Shown here: positions 22,609-29,782 of the stretch, one piece after another
How positions within the stretch are numbered: position 1 is the first letter of the stretch
Layout: each line of letters starts with the position of its first letter
IMG/VR virus record: IMGVR_UViG_3300019360_000181
Coordinates: 1-29,782 of that record
Length of the DNA: 29,782 nucleotides
DNA from: a virus
Reading direction: 5' to 3' (one strand)
Made by a program: the position numbers and the translations under genes
Notes under the pieces: model-generated
Database searches by the model: none
The model's input: the letters and a program-made list of their open reading frames with translations, nothing else
What the model was told of the DNA's origin: nothing

Positions 22609-22857
22609 CCCAACCTGCCAAGACCACTAAGACCCGACCAACCCCGAGCTGATCAAGGCTCTCGATTCTATCGAGAGTTCCTCGACGAGTATCAAGACGA
22701 ACCTGAAGCCCTGGACTGGATCACCGCGAACTCAGGGACGCTGGTCCACCAGTTTCATACACTCGAGGTGCTGACGGAGAGACAGCTACATCGAATCAGC
22801 GCAGCGGAAGTGGAGCTATTCGAGAGGGATCAGATCGGATTGCCGCCGAGATCATAG
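22609..22857 (+). pseudogene. Probable remnant of a broken gene
   Basis: An 82-codon frame without an ATG ends at TAG 22857 and carries protein-like sequence: FYREFLDEYQDEPEALDW, TANSGTLVHQFHTLEVLTER, AAEVELFERDQIGLPPRS. Just upstream other plus-strand frames look coding too (NPELIKALDSIE; RYKATKEVTQPAKTTK), which suggests a gene broken by one or two frameshifts. Its end overlaps the PIN gene on the opposite strand by 28 bases. Confidence 0.35.
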
Positions 22858-23288
22858 ACTTCGCGGGGACGGATGATCGACAGGATCCCAGAATAGGGAT
22901 CGAAGTCGCTGTCGTGGGTTACGAGGGGGATGCCCTCAAGAAACGCAATGCACGCGTACAGAAGATCGGCGCCTCTGAGTCGATCGAAGCGAGTGTAGAG
23001 CTCGGCATCCCATACCCTTCCAAGGAAGTCGGGAGAGATCTCATACAGCTCGGTGTTGTTCTCGAAGAGCGGAGCGTGCCGGTAGATGCTGCCTGTCTGC
23101 CCGCGCTCGCGGGCCCTCCGAGACTGAGTCGCCTGGAATTCGAAGAAGATGATTCCAGGGACTACCCAGACCGCCGCATCCTCGTCATAGAGGTTCCGAA
23201 AGAACGAGTAGCAGGGCTGATGCAGAGGATCATCGCTGTTCACGATTCCCACGAGAACGCTTGCGTCGAGCAGGTAGCGCTGCCTCAT
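22830..23288 (-). CDS. PIN-domain protein (VapC-like)
   Basis: A 152-residue protein with the acidic residues of a PIN nuclease: D8 in LLDASVLVGIVN, E50 in IIFFEFQA, D108 in LRGADLLYACIAF and D126/D128 in PLVTHDSDFD. VapC toxins of this kind cleave tRNA or rRNA. The ATG at 23288 was chosen because the fold starts there; the longer frame upstream is Cys- and Arg-rich and not protein-like. No antitoxin gene is visible before it, so it may be an orphan or have a non-toxin role. Confidence 0.75.
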   Translation of the reverse strand: MRQRYLLDASVLVGIVNSDDPLHQPCYSFFRNLYDEDAAVWVVPGIIFFEFQATQSRRARERGQTGSIYRHAPLFENNTELYEISPDFLGRVWDAELYTRFDRLRGADLLYACIAFLEGIPLVTHDSDFDPYSGILSIIRPREVYDLGGNPI

Positions 23289-23454
23289 GGAGATCCAAGG
23301 TACCGAATCGGCCCTATGTAGAGGGACACAACGATCTCTCGGCTGGTCTGGTTCTCTCCGCGAGACGCAACAAGAACACACGCCGCCTAACTGACATTCG
23401 TCCCCTTGGATTGACACGAACCGGAGAGAGCCGACCTGCTTCAAGGAGATAGCT

Positions 23455-23601
23455 ATGCCCGAACAGCTGATCACCCTGATCGAAACCCTCCAGCGACGGT
23501 TGTCTACGGGACTACAGAAGCGCGAAACCCGGATCCAAGACGCCCAGCGAGAACTCGACGAGCAGAAAGATCGTTATGAGAACCACTGGGGGACGAACTG
23601 A
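23455..23601 (+). CDS. Small coiled-coil protein, 48 residues
   Basis: Starts MPEQLITLIETLQRR and continues as one charged helix (RIQDAQRELDEQKDRYENHW). AAGGAGA 6 bases before ATG 23455 is a strong start signal. Upstream, a CATTCGTCCCCTTGG string resembles the CATCKTCCCCT motif at 8771-8839 and a TTGACA lies at 23411-23416, though no good -10 box follows. Convergent with the next gene (5-base gap). Not recognised. Confidence 0.65.
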   Translation: MPEQLITLIETLQRRLSTGLQKRETRIQDAQRELDEQKDRYENHWGTN

Positions 23602-23606
23602 TCCGC

Positions 23607-24248
23607 TCAACACCACCATTCGCCGACGACCTTGGCAGCCCCTACAAGGACTGCCGAGACCGAGACAAGAATCGGCACACGATGTTCTACCCAGGCCATC
23701 GGCCCAACTCCCCAGAATGGCTCAAGCCTGGAGGAGGGTTGGAAGCTTGGCTTCTCCGAGTACTCCGCCTGTTTCGCTGAGACTGACTGTTTGATTTCAT
23801 CGGCGAAGCTGCTGTTACCGAAGGATTCTCTCGCCTGTCTCTGGTCCAAATCCAAGGCATCCATCAGTTCCCGGTGAGCGATCGAAAGACGCTGCCGCCA
23901 GTAGCGGAAATCCCTAGCAGCGAAGGCGAGAAACTCGGACAGGAAGTAGGAGGTGAATGCAACTCCGCCGCCTATCAGAACCAAACTCTTCGCTCCATCA
24001 AGCGTGAGCCCCAGCGCTTCGACCTTCGTCGGTCTCAGATCGAACAGCGACATCGCGAGCGTGATGACCGCCGAAAGCACGACTGCTCTACGCATCCGCT
24101 GCGACTCTTGGCGAAACGTAGGTGCCCACTTCATCTCAACGAAAGCCCTCTCTGCTTCAAGGGCTGCGTCGTGAGCGCTCTTCCAGAAGCCCATCACCCG
24201 GTCGAAACCAGCGACGATTTGGGGATCGGGTGGCTCGGAGGTCGACAT
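23607..24248 (-). CDS. Multi-pass membrane protein, unknown
   Basis: A 213-residue protein: cytoplasmic helical N-terminus (about 1-55), membrane segments near 55-70 (AVVLSAVITLAMSLF) and 87-110 (LVLIGGGVAFTSYFLSEFLA), a charged loop, and a last membrane segment near 192-208 (VPILVSVSAVLVGAAKVV). RRAVVLSAVITL..FDLRP.KVEALGLTL recalls a broad family of uncharacterised bacterial membrane proteins with an LGL/LGI signature after the first helix. No function can be given. Confidence 0.6.
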   Translation of the reverse strand: MSTSEPPDPQIVAGFDRVMGFWKSAHDAALEAERAFVEMKWAPTFRQESQRMRRAVVLSAVITLAMSLFDLRPTKVEALGLTLDGAKSLVLIGGGVAFTSYFLSEFLAFAARDFRYWRQRLSIAHRELMDALDLDQRQARESFGNSSFADEIKQSVSAKQAEYSEKPSFQPSSRLEPFWGVGPMAWVEHRVPILVSVSAVLVGAAKVVGEWWC

Positions 24249-24360
24249 CGTGGATACACACTATAGCTCGAGCACGAGGGCGATTCGGGTCCTTCCAGCG
24301 ACTGAGCGCCGCAGGTGTGCGCGAAGCGCGACGTCTCTTCAGACAGTGGCTCTCGAAATC

Positions 24361-25029
24361 GTGCCTACAACAACACGAGTCATCTTCCCCTTGGAGGTCA
24401 TCTTCCCCTTGTCTGTCATCGTCCATGATCAAGCCGTGCTCTCCGCGCTCCGGGATCTCCACCGGAATCGCTACCGGACCGTGACTGCGGACGCTCTCAA
24501 TTCCACTGCCTTTGAGATCCGCGAAGCCGAAGGAGCCCAAGTGGCCAAGGTCTTCGAGTTCAAGAGCTCGAGCACCAAGAGCTTCCTCGCGTCCGAGAAG
24601 TCATTCCTCTTCAACAAGGCCACTGAGCGGAAGCTCTCTGTCCGCATCTTCCCCCGCGACAAGGCCAATTCACTGCTCTTGATCCACGAGGAGGGAGGTT
24701 CGGTCTCTGTCCCCGACGAGCGCACGCTCAAGCTGGGAACCAAGGTCGCTATCCCGGTCGGAGTACGCGTGAATGCGCGAGGTCGCGTCCCCAAGGGACA
24801 GACCCCGGGAGAGCTAGTCACCTCCAGGAAGGGCTTCGTGAATCGTCGCCAGACTGCTGTTCTCCAACCGCAAGCGCGCGGAGTGGTGGTGGCCTATGCG
24901 CTGATCGACGCATTTCGAGATCGTCCGCGCCTGAAGTTCACCACGACTGCCTTCGAAACCGCGAAGAAGCAGTTTCCGATCAAGGCTCAGCGAGCGCTGG
25001 ATAAGTTCGCTCTGCGCTCCGGTCGCTAG
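24361..25029 (+). CDS. Phage protein upstream of terminase, unknown role
   Basis: Up to 222 residues from GTG 24361; TTG codons at 24391 and 24409 are alternatives, as none has a clear ribosome binding site. The body looks like a phage morphogenesis protein: ALRDLHRNRYRTVTADALNS, TAFEIREAEGAQVAKVFEF, a basic FNKATERKLSVRIFPRD, then IHEEGGSVSVP and KVAIPVGVRVNARGRVP, ending with a helical LKFTTTAFETAKKQFPIKAQ. Proteins with this EEGG and RVP layout lie near head or tail genes of other temperate phages, but I cannot name the family. The start lies in 18-bp tandem repeats that are translated in frame. Two bases separate it from the small terminase gene. Confidence 0.6.
   Translation: MPTTTRVIFPLEVIFPLSVIVHDQAVLSALRDLHRNRYRTVTADALNSTAFEIREAEGAQVAKVFEFKSSSTKSFLASEKSFLFNKATERKLSVRIFPRDKANSLLLIHEEGGSVSVPDERTLKLGTKVAIPVGVRVNARGRVPKGQTPGELVTSRKGFVNRRQTAVLQPQARGVVVAYALIDAFRDRPRLKFTTTAFETAKKQFPIKAQRALDKFALRSGR
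24379..24432 (+). repeat. 18-bp tandem repeats at the start of the head module
   Basis: GTCATCTTCCCCTTGGAG, GTCATCTTCCCCTTGTCT and a degenerate third unit GTCATCGTCCATGATCAA follow without gaps. Each is six codons, so the ORF reads VIFPLE, VIFPLS, VIVHDQ. The DNA core CATCTTCCCCT is the same as in the repeats at 8771-8839, which suggests a regulator site overlapping the gene start. Confidence 0.5.
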
Positions 25030-25031
25030 CC

Positions 25032-25505
25032 GTGGAAGCGCTCAATCGCACCGATCTCGCTCGTCTGCTCGACGTCGCTCTCACCACGATCGACTCCTTT
25101 GTCGCTGCCGGAATGCCCGGTAGAAAAGGGGACGATGGAGGGTGGAGGTTTGACCTGAGCGAGTGTCTCCCCTGGTATCGCGAGTATCTGATGCGCTCTG
25201 CCAATCGCACTTCGAACTCCGACTACCAGCAAGCCAAGACTGCGAAGGAGTGTGCTCTCGCGGAGCTCGCGCAGATGAAGGTGGAGCAGCAGAAGGGAAG
25301 TCTCGTCGCGGTGGAGTGGGCTGCGAAGCAGGTGAGCGACGTTCTCTCCGAAGCGCGTGCAGCTCTTCTTGCTGTTCCGAATCTCGTTGCCTCGGATCTC
25401 TCGTCCATCTCCGACGCGGATGAGATCCGCCAGAAGCTCGAACTCGCCATCCACTCAGCGATGGAGCGAGTTCATTCCGCCGTCGATTCGCTGACGAGCA
25501 GCTGA
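25032..25505 (+). CDS. Phage terminase small subunit (Nu1-like)
   Basis: A 157-residue DNA-packaging protein. N-terminal winged-helix domain (LNRTDLARLLDVALTTIDSF, then VAAGMPGRKGDDGGWRFDLS and CLPWY) as in lambda Nu1, which recognises cos DNA; the rest is helical and charged, for oligomerisation and contact with the large subunit. GTG 25032 lies 2 bases after the previous stop. The large-subunit gene follows directly. Confidence 0.85.
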   Translation: MEALNRTDLARLLDVALTTIDSFVAAGMPGRKGDDGGWRFDLSECLPWYREYLMRSANRTSNSDYQQAKTAKECALAELAQMKVEQQKGSLVAVEWAAKQVSDVLSEARAALLAVPNLVASDLSSISDADEIRQKLELAIHSAMERVHSAVDSLTSS

Positions 25506-25573
25506 GCGCTCAAGCCCGAGTCCTCGAGTTACTGCGCCGTACTGTTCGCGCGACGTTCAGCCCACCGCCCGAC

Positions 25574-27445
25574 TTGAGTGTCTCTGCGTGGGCTGACCTC
25601 TACCGCGTAGTCTCCTCGTCCAGCTCTGCGATCCCTGGCCCTTGGAAGACAGAGGTCGCCGAGTACACGCGCGGAATCATGGATGCGATCTCCGATCGCG
25701 ACACTCACCAGGTCGTGATCATGGCAGCCGCTCAGGTAGCCAAGACCGAGATCATCTTGAACGCGCTCGGGTACGTGATTCACCTTGATCCCGGCCCCAC
25801 GCTCTTCATCGTCCCGAAGGACGCGAAAGCTCGGGAGTTCTCGACAGAGCGACTAGCTCCGATGCTCCGAGATACTCCCGCACTGCGAGACAAGATCGAT
25901 CTGTCTCGCACCAGAGACTCTTCGAACACCATCCTCGAAAAGGACTTTCCCGGTGGGCACCTCTCCATGTGTGGAGCGAACGTGCCTTCCAACCTCGCCA
26001 GTCGCCCGATCAAGTATCTCTTCGCCGACGAGGCCGACCGACTAGATGAGTCCGCTGGGACCGAGGGTGACCCACTCGACCTTGCGATCGTCCGTACGAA
26101 GACGTTCACCAACCGCGGTCGGAAGATCGTCATCTGCTCGTCTCCGACGATCGCTGGACTATCTCGCGTAGAAGCTGCATTCGCTGAGTCAGATCAGCGC
26201 TACTTCCTCGTTCCCTGCCATGCGTGCGGTCACTTTCAAGAGCTGACCTGGTCGCAGGTTCGCTTCGAGAACCGCGATCCCAACACTGCGCTGTACGAGT
26301 GCGTAGCGTGTCAAGCTCGCTGGTCGGACACGGAGCGGAGGCAAGCTGTCCGTCTCGGACACTGGGAAGCTGCGGAGCCCTTCGACGGGATCGCTGGTTT
26401 CCACATCTCCGAGCTCTACTCCCCATTCACATCTCTTTCTGACGTCGTGAAGGCCTTCCTTGCTGCCAAGGACTCTCGATCTGCAGAGCGGATGAAGGTC
26501 TGGACGAACACCAGCCTTGGACAAGTCTGGGAAGACGACGGAACGACCCTCGACGAGTCAGAGCTCGCGACTCGAGTGGAGCCGTACGCAGCCGAAGTTC
26601 CGTTCCCGGTCTGCATTCTGACTGCGGGAGTCGACGTCCAGGACGACAGACTCGAGGTCGAGGTGATCGGGTGGAACCAGGACGAAGAGAGTTGGGGGAT
26701 CGCCAAGGAGGTTCTCCTCGGAGACCCAGGTCAGTCAGAGGTTTGGAAGAAGCTCGATGCAACTCTCTTCCGCAAGTACCAACACGAGTCAGGGATCGAG
26801 ATGCGGATCCAGAGCATCGCGGTCGATACCGGTGGTCACTTCACGCAAGCGACCTACACGTACTGCAAGCTCCGTCGCAAGAACGGAGTCCATGCGATCA
26901 AGGGTCGCGGAGGTTTCGGAGTTCCGTTCGTCGGAAACCCAAGCCGAAACAACCGAGCCAACGTCGCGCTCTTCTTGATCGGAGTGGATCCTGGCAAGGA
27001 GTCGATCGCCAACAAGCTCTCACTCGACTCACCAGGTCCTGGTTACTGCCACTTCCCGAATCGAGCTGGGTACAACGAAGAGTTCTTTCGGCAGCTCACT
27101 GCGGAGAGACTCGTCACCCGATACACGAGGGGAGTGCGTCGTCGAGAGTGGGTCAAGCTCGCTGGACGACGGAATGAAGCCTTCGACTGCCGAGTGTACG
27201 CGTACGCCGCGCTCTACATCCTGAACCCCGACCTCCCCGCGATCGCGGAGAACTTCCGCAAGCGCCTCGAACTCGAGGCTCAGCGCGTGGAAGCTCAGAG
27301 CGAAGCCTCGCTCGCGAGCCAAGAACCAGCGCAAGAGACTCCGATCAGTCCGCCGCCTGAGCCCATGAAGCGAATACGCGAGCTGCGCCGACGGCCTCGC
27401 CCGACTCGACCAGTGTCGATCCGAGACCGTATCCGCGGCTGGTAG
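25574..27445 (+). CDS. Phage terminase large subunit (GpA family)
   Basis: A packaging motor and nuclease of about 623 residues, the usual GpA length. ATPase: Walker A variant AAAQVAKTE (51-59), Walker B YLFADEADRL with D152-E153. A zinc-finger-like pair of CxxC motifs (C215/C218 and C243/C246) follows, then the nuclease start GVDVQDDRLEVEVIGW. The first familiar residues (PPPDLSVSAWADLYR) begin upstream of the TTG at 25574, and the same frame stays open back into the small-subunit gene without an ATG, GTG or TTG, so the true start may be a CTG overlapping the upstream stop near 25502 or this TTG. It cuts concatemers and translocates DNA into the prohead with the small subunit and portal. Confidence 0.93.
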   Translation: MSVSAWADLYRVVSSSSSAIPGPWKTEVAEYTRGIMDAISDRDTHQVVIMAAAQVAKTEIILNALGYVIHLDPGPTLFIVPKDAKAREFSTERLAPMLRDTPALRDKIDLSRTRDSSNTILEKDFPGGHLSMCGANVPSNLASRPIKYLFADEADRLDESAGTEGDPLDLAIVRTKTFTNRGRKIVICSSPTIAGLSRVEAAFAESDQRYFLVPCHACGHFQELTWSQVRFENRDPNTALYECVACQARWSDTERRQAVRLGHWEAAEPFDGIAGFHISELYSPFTSLSDVVKAFLAAKDSRSAERMKVWTNTSLGQVWEDDGTTLDESELATRVEPYAAEVPFPVCILTAGVDVQDDRLEVEVIGWNQDEESWGIAKEVLLGDPGQSEVWKKLDATLFRKYQHESGIEMRIQSIAVDTGGHFTQATYTYCKLRRKNGVHAIKGRGGFGVPFVGNPSRNNRANVALFLIGVDPGKESIANKLSLDSPGPGYCHFPNRAGYNEEFFRQLTAERLVTRYTRGVRRREWVKLAGRRNEAFDCRVYAYAALYILNPDLPAIAENFRKRLELEAQRVEAQSEASLASQEPAQETPISPPPEPMKRIRELRRRPRPTRPVSIRDRIRGW

Positions 27446-27451
27446 GAGACC

Positions 27452-27997
27452 ATGACCACCTCAAGACACTTTTCAGAGATGACTCATCTGTTCTCAGGTG
27501 ACTCGATCTACTTCACCGAATCTCTCTCTCATTATGCGACCTGGTCGATCTCGTATCGCCTCGTCGGACCGCAGGCGATCTCGCTCGTCGCGACTGAGGA
27601 ACCATCGGGAATCTTCACCGTCTCTGTCTCAAGCTCCATCAGCGCCGGCTATCTCCCCGGACTCTACAGCTGGTCTGCGATCGCCAGCCTCGGGACAGAG
27701 CGAGTGACCTTGGCGACTGGGAAACTCACCGTCCTTCCCAACCCTGCTGCCGCGGCCGCCGGCGACCAACGCTCCCATGCGCGCAAGGTCCTAGAAGCTA
27801 TCGAAGCCGTGCTCGAGCGACGCGCCACCGAGGACCACTTGTCGTACACGATCGCTGGTCGCTCGTTGAGCAAGATCCCTCACGCCGAGCTCTTCGATCT
27901 ACGCCAGAAGTACCGCGCCCTGGTGATCGCTGAGGAACGAGCCGAACGACTGGCTCAGGGAAGAAGCAGCAGCGCGACGATCAAGGTTCGTTTGTAG
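27452..27997 (+). CDS. gpW-like head-tail joining protein with an added N-terminal domain
   Basis: A 181-residue protein. The last 70 residues (ARKVLEAIEAVLERRA, YTIAGRSLSKIPHAELFDLR, KYRALVIAEERAERL) match the pattern of gpW-type joining proteins: helix, beta hairpin with a GRSL turn, helix. The first 100 residues form a beta-sandwich-like domain (SISYRLVGPQAISLVA, YLPGLYSWSAIASLG) ahead of an Ala-rich linker. AGGAGA precedes the ATG. Its place between terminase and portal is that of gpW in lambda-like phages. Confidence 0.75.
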   Translation: MTTSRHFSEMTHLFSGDSIYFTESLSHYATWSISYRLVGPQAISLVATEEPSGIFTVSVSSSISAGYLPGLYSWSAIASLGTERVTLATGKLTVLPNPAAAAAGDQRSHARKVLEAIEAVLERRATEDHLSYTIAGRSLSKIPHAELFDLRQKYRALVIAEERAERLAQGRSSSATIKVRL

Positions 27998-28036
27998 AGC
28001 GAATCGAGACACTAGAGAAGGAGACGACTCAGCCGA

Positions 28037-29542
28037 ATGAAACTCCCCTGGCCGTTCAGTAAGTCCCGTCCAACGATAGCCGCGACGGTTGTCCCGCAGT
28101 CGAAACGACCTCGCCGAATCCGACACGGATTCGATGGAGCCACCACAGGGACTCTCTACTCCCGCTGGCTCACCCTGGATCAGAAGCTCGATCTCGAGCT
28201 CCGGTCATCGCTTCCCGCCTTGCGCGCGCGAGCTCGCGACCTGATGAAAAACGACGACTACTGCCGCCGCTACATGAACCTACTGCTGCAGAACGTCGTA
28301 GGCCTCGGAGTTCAGCTCCAAGCTCGGATCTCTGACTCGAACGGAAAGCTCGACACAGCCAACAACCGGATGATCGAAGACGCTTGGTGGAAGTTCACTC
28401 GGAAGGGAAGAACCTCGGCCGATGGAAAGCTCTCCTTCCACGATGTCGAGAGACTCGTCCTGAAGGGAGCTGGGACCGACGGAGAGATCTTCATCCGCAA
28501 GCACGTGGTCAACTCCGAGTTTCGGCTGGAAGTGATTCCTGCCGACGCGGTCGACGTGAGGTACGAAGCGGACCTCGGCAAAGGGCGACGGGTAGTCATG
28601 GGAGTCGAACTCGATGACTTCAACCGCCCGCTCGCCTATCACGTCGTGACTCGACCCCAGTCATCTGGGGAACAGCGAGTTCGCATCCCAGCGAACGAAG
28701 TGATTCATGTTGTGGATCCTGAGTTTGCTGATCAGACCAGAGGCTTCCCGTGGATCGTCTCCGGTATGCGCACGCTGCACGTGCTCAAGCTCTACCGAGA
28801 AGCTGAACTCATCGCAGCCGACGTAGCCGCAGGGAAGATGGGCTTCTTTACCTCGAGGACCGGTGAGGAGTTTTCCGCCATCGCGGTCGATCGCGAAGAA
28901 GAAGACGGACCACTGATCACGAACGCAGACCCAGGCACCTTCCACGAGCTTCCCGAGGGAATGCAGTTCTCCACCTTCGATCCCCAGCATCCCAACTCCT
29001 CCTACGCGCCCTTCGTGCAAGAGGTCCTACGCGGAATCGCGTCGGGCTTCGGTATCTCGTACGCGGCGCTCGCCAACGATCCCACCGCGATGAGTTGGTC
29101 CGCTCTACGCCACGTAGAACTGCAGGACCGAGACTTCTATCGCACGAAGCAAGCCTGGCTGATCGAGTCACTCCATGTTCCAGTGTTCGAGGCCTGGCTT
29201 GAACACGCAATGCTATCCGGAGCTCTCGACGGGAAGACGATTCCCCCGAGCGCCTTCGACAAGTTGAACAACGTCCAGTTCATGCCCCGCTCTTGGGCTT
29301 GGGTCGATCCACTCAAAGACATCGAAGCCAACCGCGAGATGGTGCGCATGAACGTCAAGAGCCTCACTGCGGTAGCAGCAGAGCAAGGCTCGGACCTGGA
29401 AGAAGTGATCAAGCAGCGCGTGAAAGAACGAGCTCTGCTTGACGCAGCCGGCCTTCCCGACGGGCTCGACTCTCGAGTCAGTCCGGCGCAGGCCGACGAC
29501 GAAGGAGGTCAACCTGTGAATGGGAGACCAACAGAAAAGTAA
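28037..29542 (+). CDS. Phage portal protein (lambda gpB family)
   Basis: A 501-residue protein that forms the dodecameric DNA entry channel of the capsid. Family landmarks: a basic start, LRARARDLMKNDDYCRRYMN (near 62-81), NVVGLGVQLQARI, GTDGEIFIRKHV, a long MSWSALRHVELQDRDFYRTK helix region near 350, and VEAWL-like FEAWLEHAM. Length is slightly under lambda gpB. The C-terminal tail is acidic and Gln-rich. Its end overlaps by 23 bases the start of the prohead protease gene. Confidence 0.93.
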   Translation: MKLPWPFSKSRPTIAATVVPQSKRPRRIRHGFDGATTGTLYSRWLTLDQKLDLELRSSLPALRARARDLMKNDDYCRRYMNLLLQNVVGLGVQLQARISDSNGKLDTANNRMIEDAWWKFTRKGRTSADGKLSFHDVERLVLKGAGTDGEIFIRKHVVNSEFRLEVIPADAVDVRYEADLGKGRRVVMGVELDDFNRPLAYHVVTRPQSSGEQRVRIPANEVIHVVDPEFADQTRGFPWIVSGMRTLHVLKLYREAELIAADVAAGKMGFFTSRTGEEFSAIAVDREEEDGPLITNADPGTFHELPEGMQFSTFDPQHPNSSYAPFVQEVLRGIASGFGISYAALANDPTAMSWSALRHVELQDRDFYRTKQAWLIESLHVPVFEAWLEHAMLSGALDGKTIPPSAFDKLNNVQFMPRSWAWVDPLKDIEANREMVRMNVKSLTAVAAEQGSDLEEVIKQRVKERALLDAAGLPDGLDSRVSPAQADDEGGQPVNGRPTEK

Positions 29543-29699
29543 GGAACGAGTCGTTGATTCGAAGTTCCTGTTCAGGACTCTTGCCCTGGACGCGAGCTCG
29601 ATCAACGCTGAGTCTCGAACGGTTGAGATTCTCTGTACGAACGAGTCAGTAGTCGAAGACTGGACTAACCCCGACTCGGTGGACACGGGTTTGATGTGA
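29520..29699 (+). pseudogene. Prohead protease gene, truncated by the IS
   Basis: ATG 29520 follows AAGGAGG by 11 bases. The frame reads FLFRTLALDASSINAESRTV, EILCTNESVVED, which matches the N-terminus of phage prohead proteases (DASSINxExRTVE...SE.PV). At 29661 it enters the IS end and stops at TGA 29697-29699, giving a 59-residue fusion, far short of the usual 180 residues or more. Without capsid maturation protease the phage would be defective. Confidence 0.8.
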
Positions 29700-29782
29700 G
29701 ATCTGCCTTCTCTTCGTACTCCGCCGGACTGCAATAGTCGAGGGTCGAGTGCAGGCGGCGGCGGTTGTATCTCGCCTCGATC
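29661..29782 (-). mobile_element. IS3-family insertion sequence, right end only (second copy)
   Basis: Exact reverse complement of 1-122; base 29660 also matches by chance. The terminus begins TGGACTAACC at 29661 and the transposase C-terminus reads on the minus strand. It is inserted in the prohead protease gene. The remainder lies beyond the window. Confidence 0.92.

Noticed and set aside
5142-29660. Integrative conjugative element
   Set aside because: No relaxase, coupling protein or type IV secretion gene is seen; the structural genes are of phage packaging type.

Overview
The window reads as one accessory, temperate-phage-derived segment of a moderately GC-rich bacterium, bounded at both ends by the same IS3-family element. 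Phage origin is shown by a lambda-type head module at the right end (Nu1-like small terminase, GpA-type large terminase, gpW-like joining protein, gpB-type portal, start of a prohead protease), by a tyrosine integrase at 5142-6155, and by a tRNA-Thr(CGU) 3' fragment beside it that looks like an attachment core. The host cannot be named. A secreted protein with thrombospondin type 3 repeats and a dockerin-like segment is of a kind common in Myxococcota/Deltaproteobacteria and related environmental lineages, but this is only suggestive.

Layout. 1-122: truncated IS end. 333-3727: defence-like pair, a MutY/Mig-like DNA glycosylase broken by one in-frame amber codon, then a large HEPN-STAND NTPase. 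3777-5048: two minus-strand envelope or secreted proteins. 5142-6280: integrase and tRNA-derived core. 6281-8355: short regulatory repeats, a beta-class DNA methyltransferase, a STAS-like protein and a small membrane protein. 8356-9579: about 1.2 kb almost free of genes, with 20-bp tandem repeats, a good sigma70-type promoter and about 640 nt dense in perfect hairpins, three of them with GNRA tetraloops. This is the best candidate for something undescribed: a large ornate phage RNA in the style of GOLLD or ROOL. 9580-10112: a small protein and an AP2-domain protein.

10127-17463 is a minus-strand run of translationally coupled or closely spaced genes, nearly all with signal peptides: DUF3892-like protein, Cys-rich peptide, SH3b plus ComEC-like metallo-beta-lactamase, a frameshifted small gene, an endonuclease/exonuclease/phosphatase, a protein built of two copies of an unnamed domain, and the TSP3/dockerin protein. 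It looks like lysogenic-conversion cargo acting outside the cell. The exonuclease and the Cys-rich peptide share a homologous N-terminal stretch.

17709-24248 is a mosaic of small and membrane genes, a second (frameshifted) DNA methyltransferase, a cassette of two paralogous disordered peptides coupled to a two-TM SLATT-like protein, a membrane-tethered HEPN protein behind a small basic protein, and a PIN-domain protein. Many are conflict-system type genes. 24361-29660 is the head module, cut in the prohead protease by the second IS copy.

Five genes are broken by stops, frameshifts or the IS and a sixth, more doubtful remnant also looks degraded, so the element is either decaying or the assembly carries some errors; the IS in the protease gene points to a defective phage in any case. 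All identifications are from reading the sequence and from memory of the families; no searches were run.
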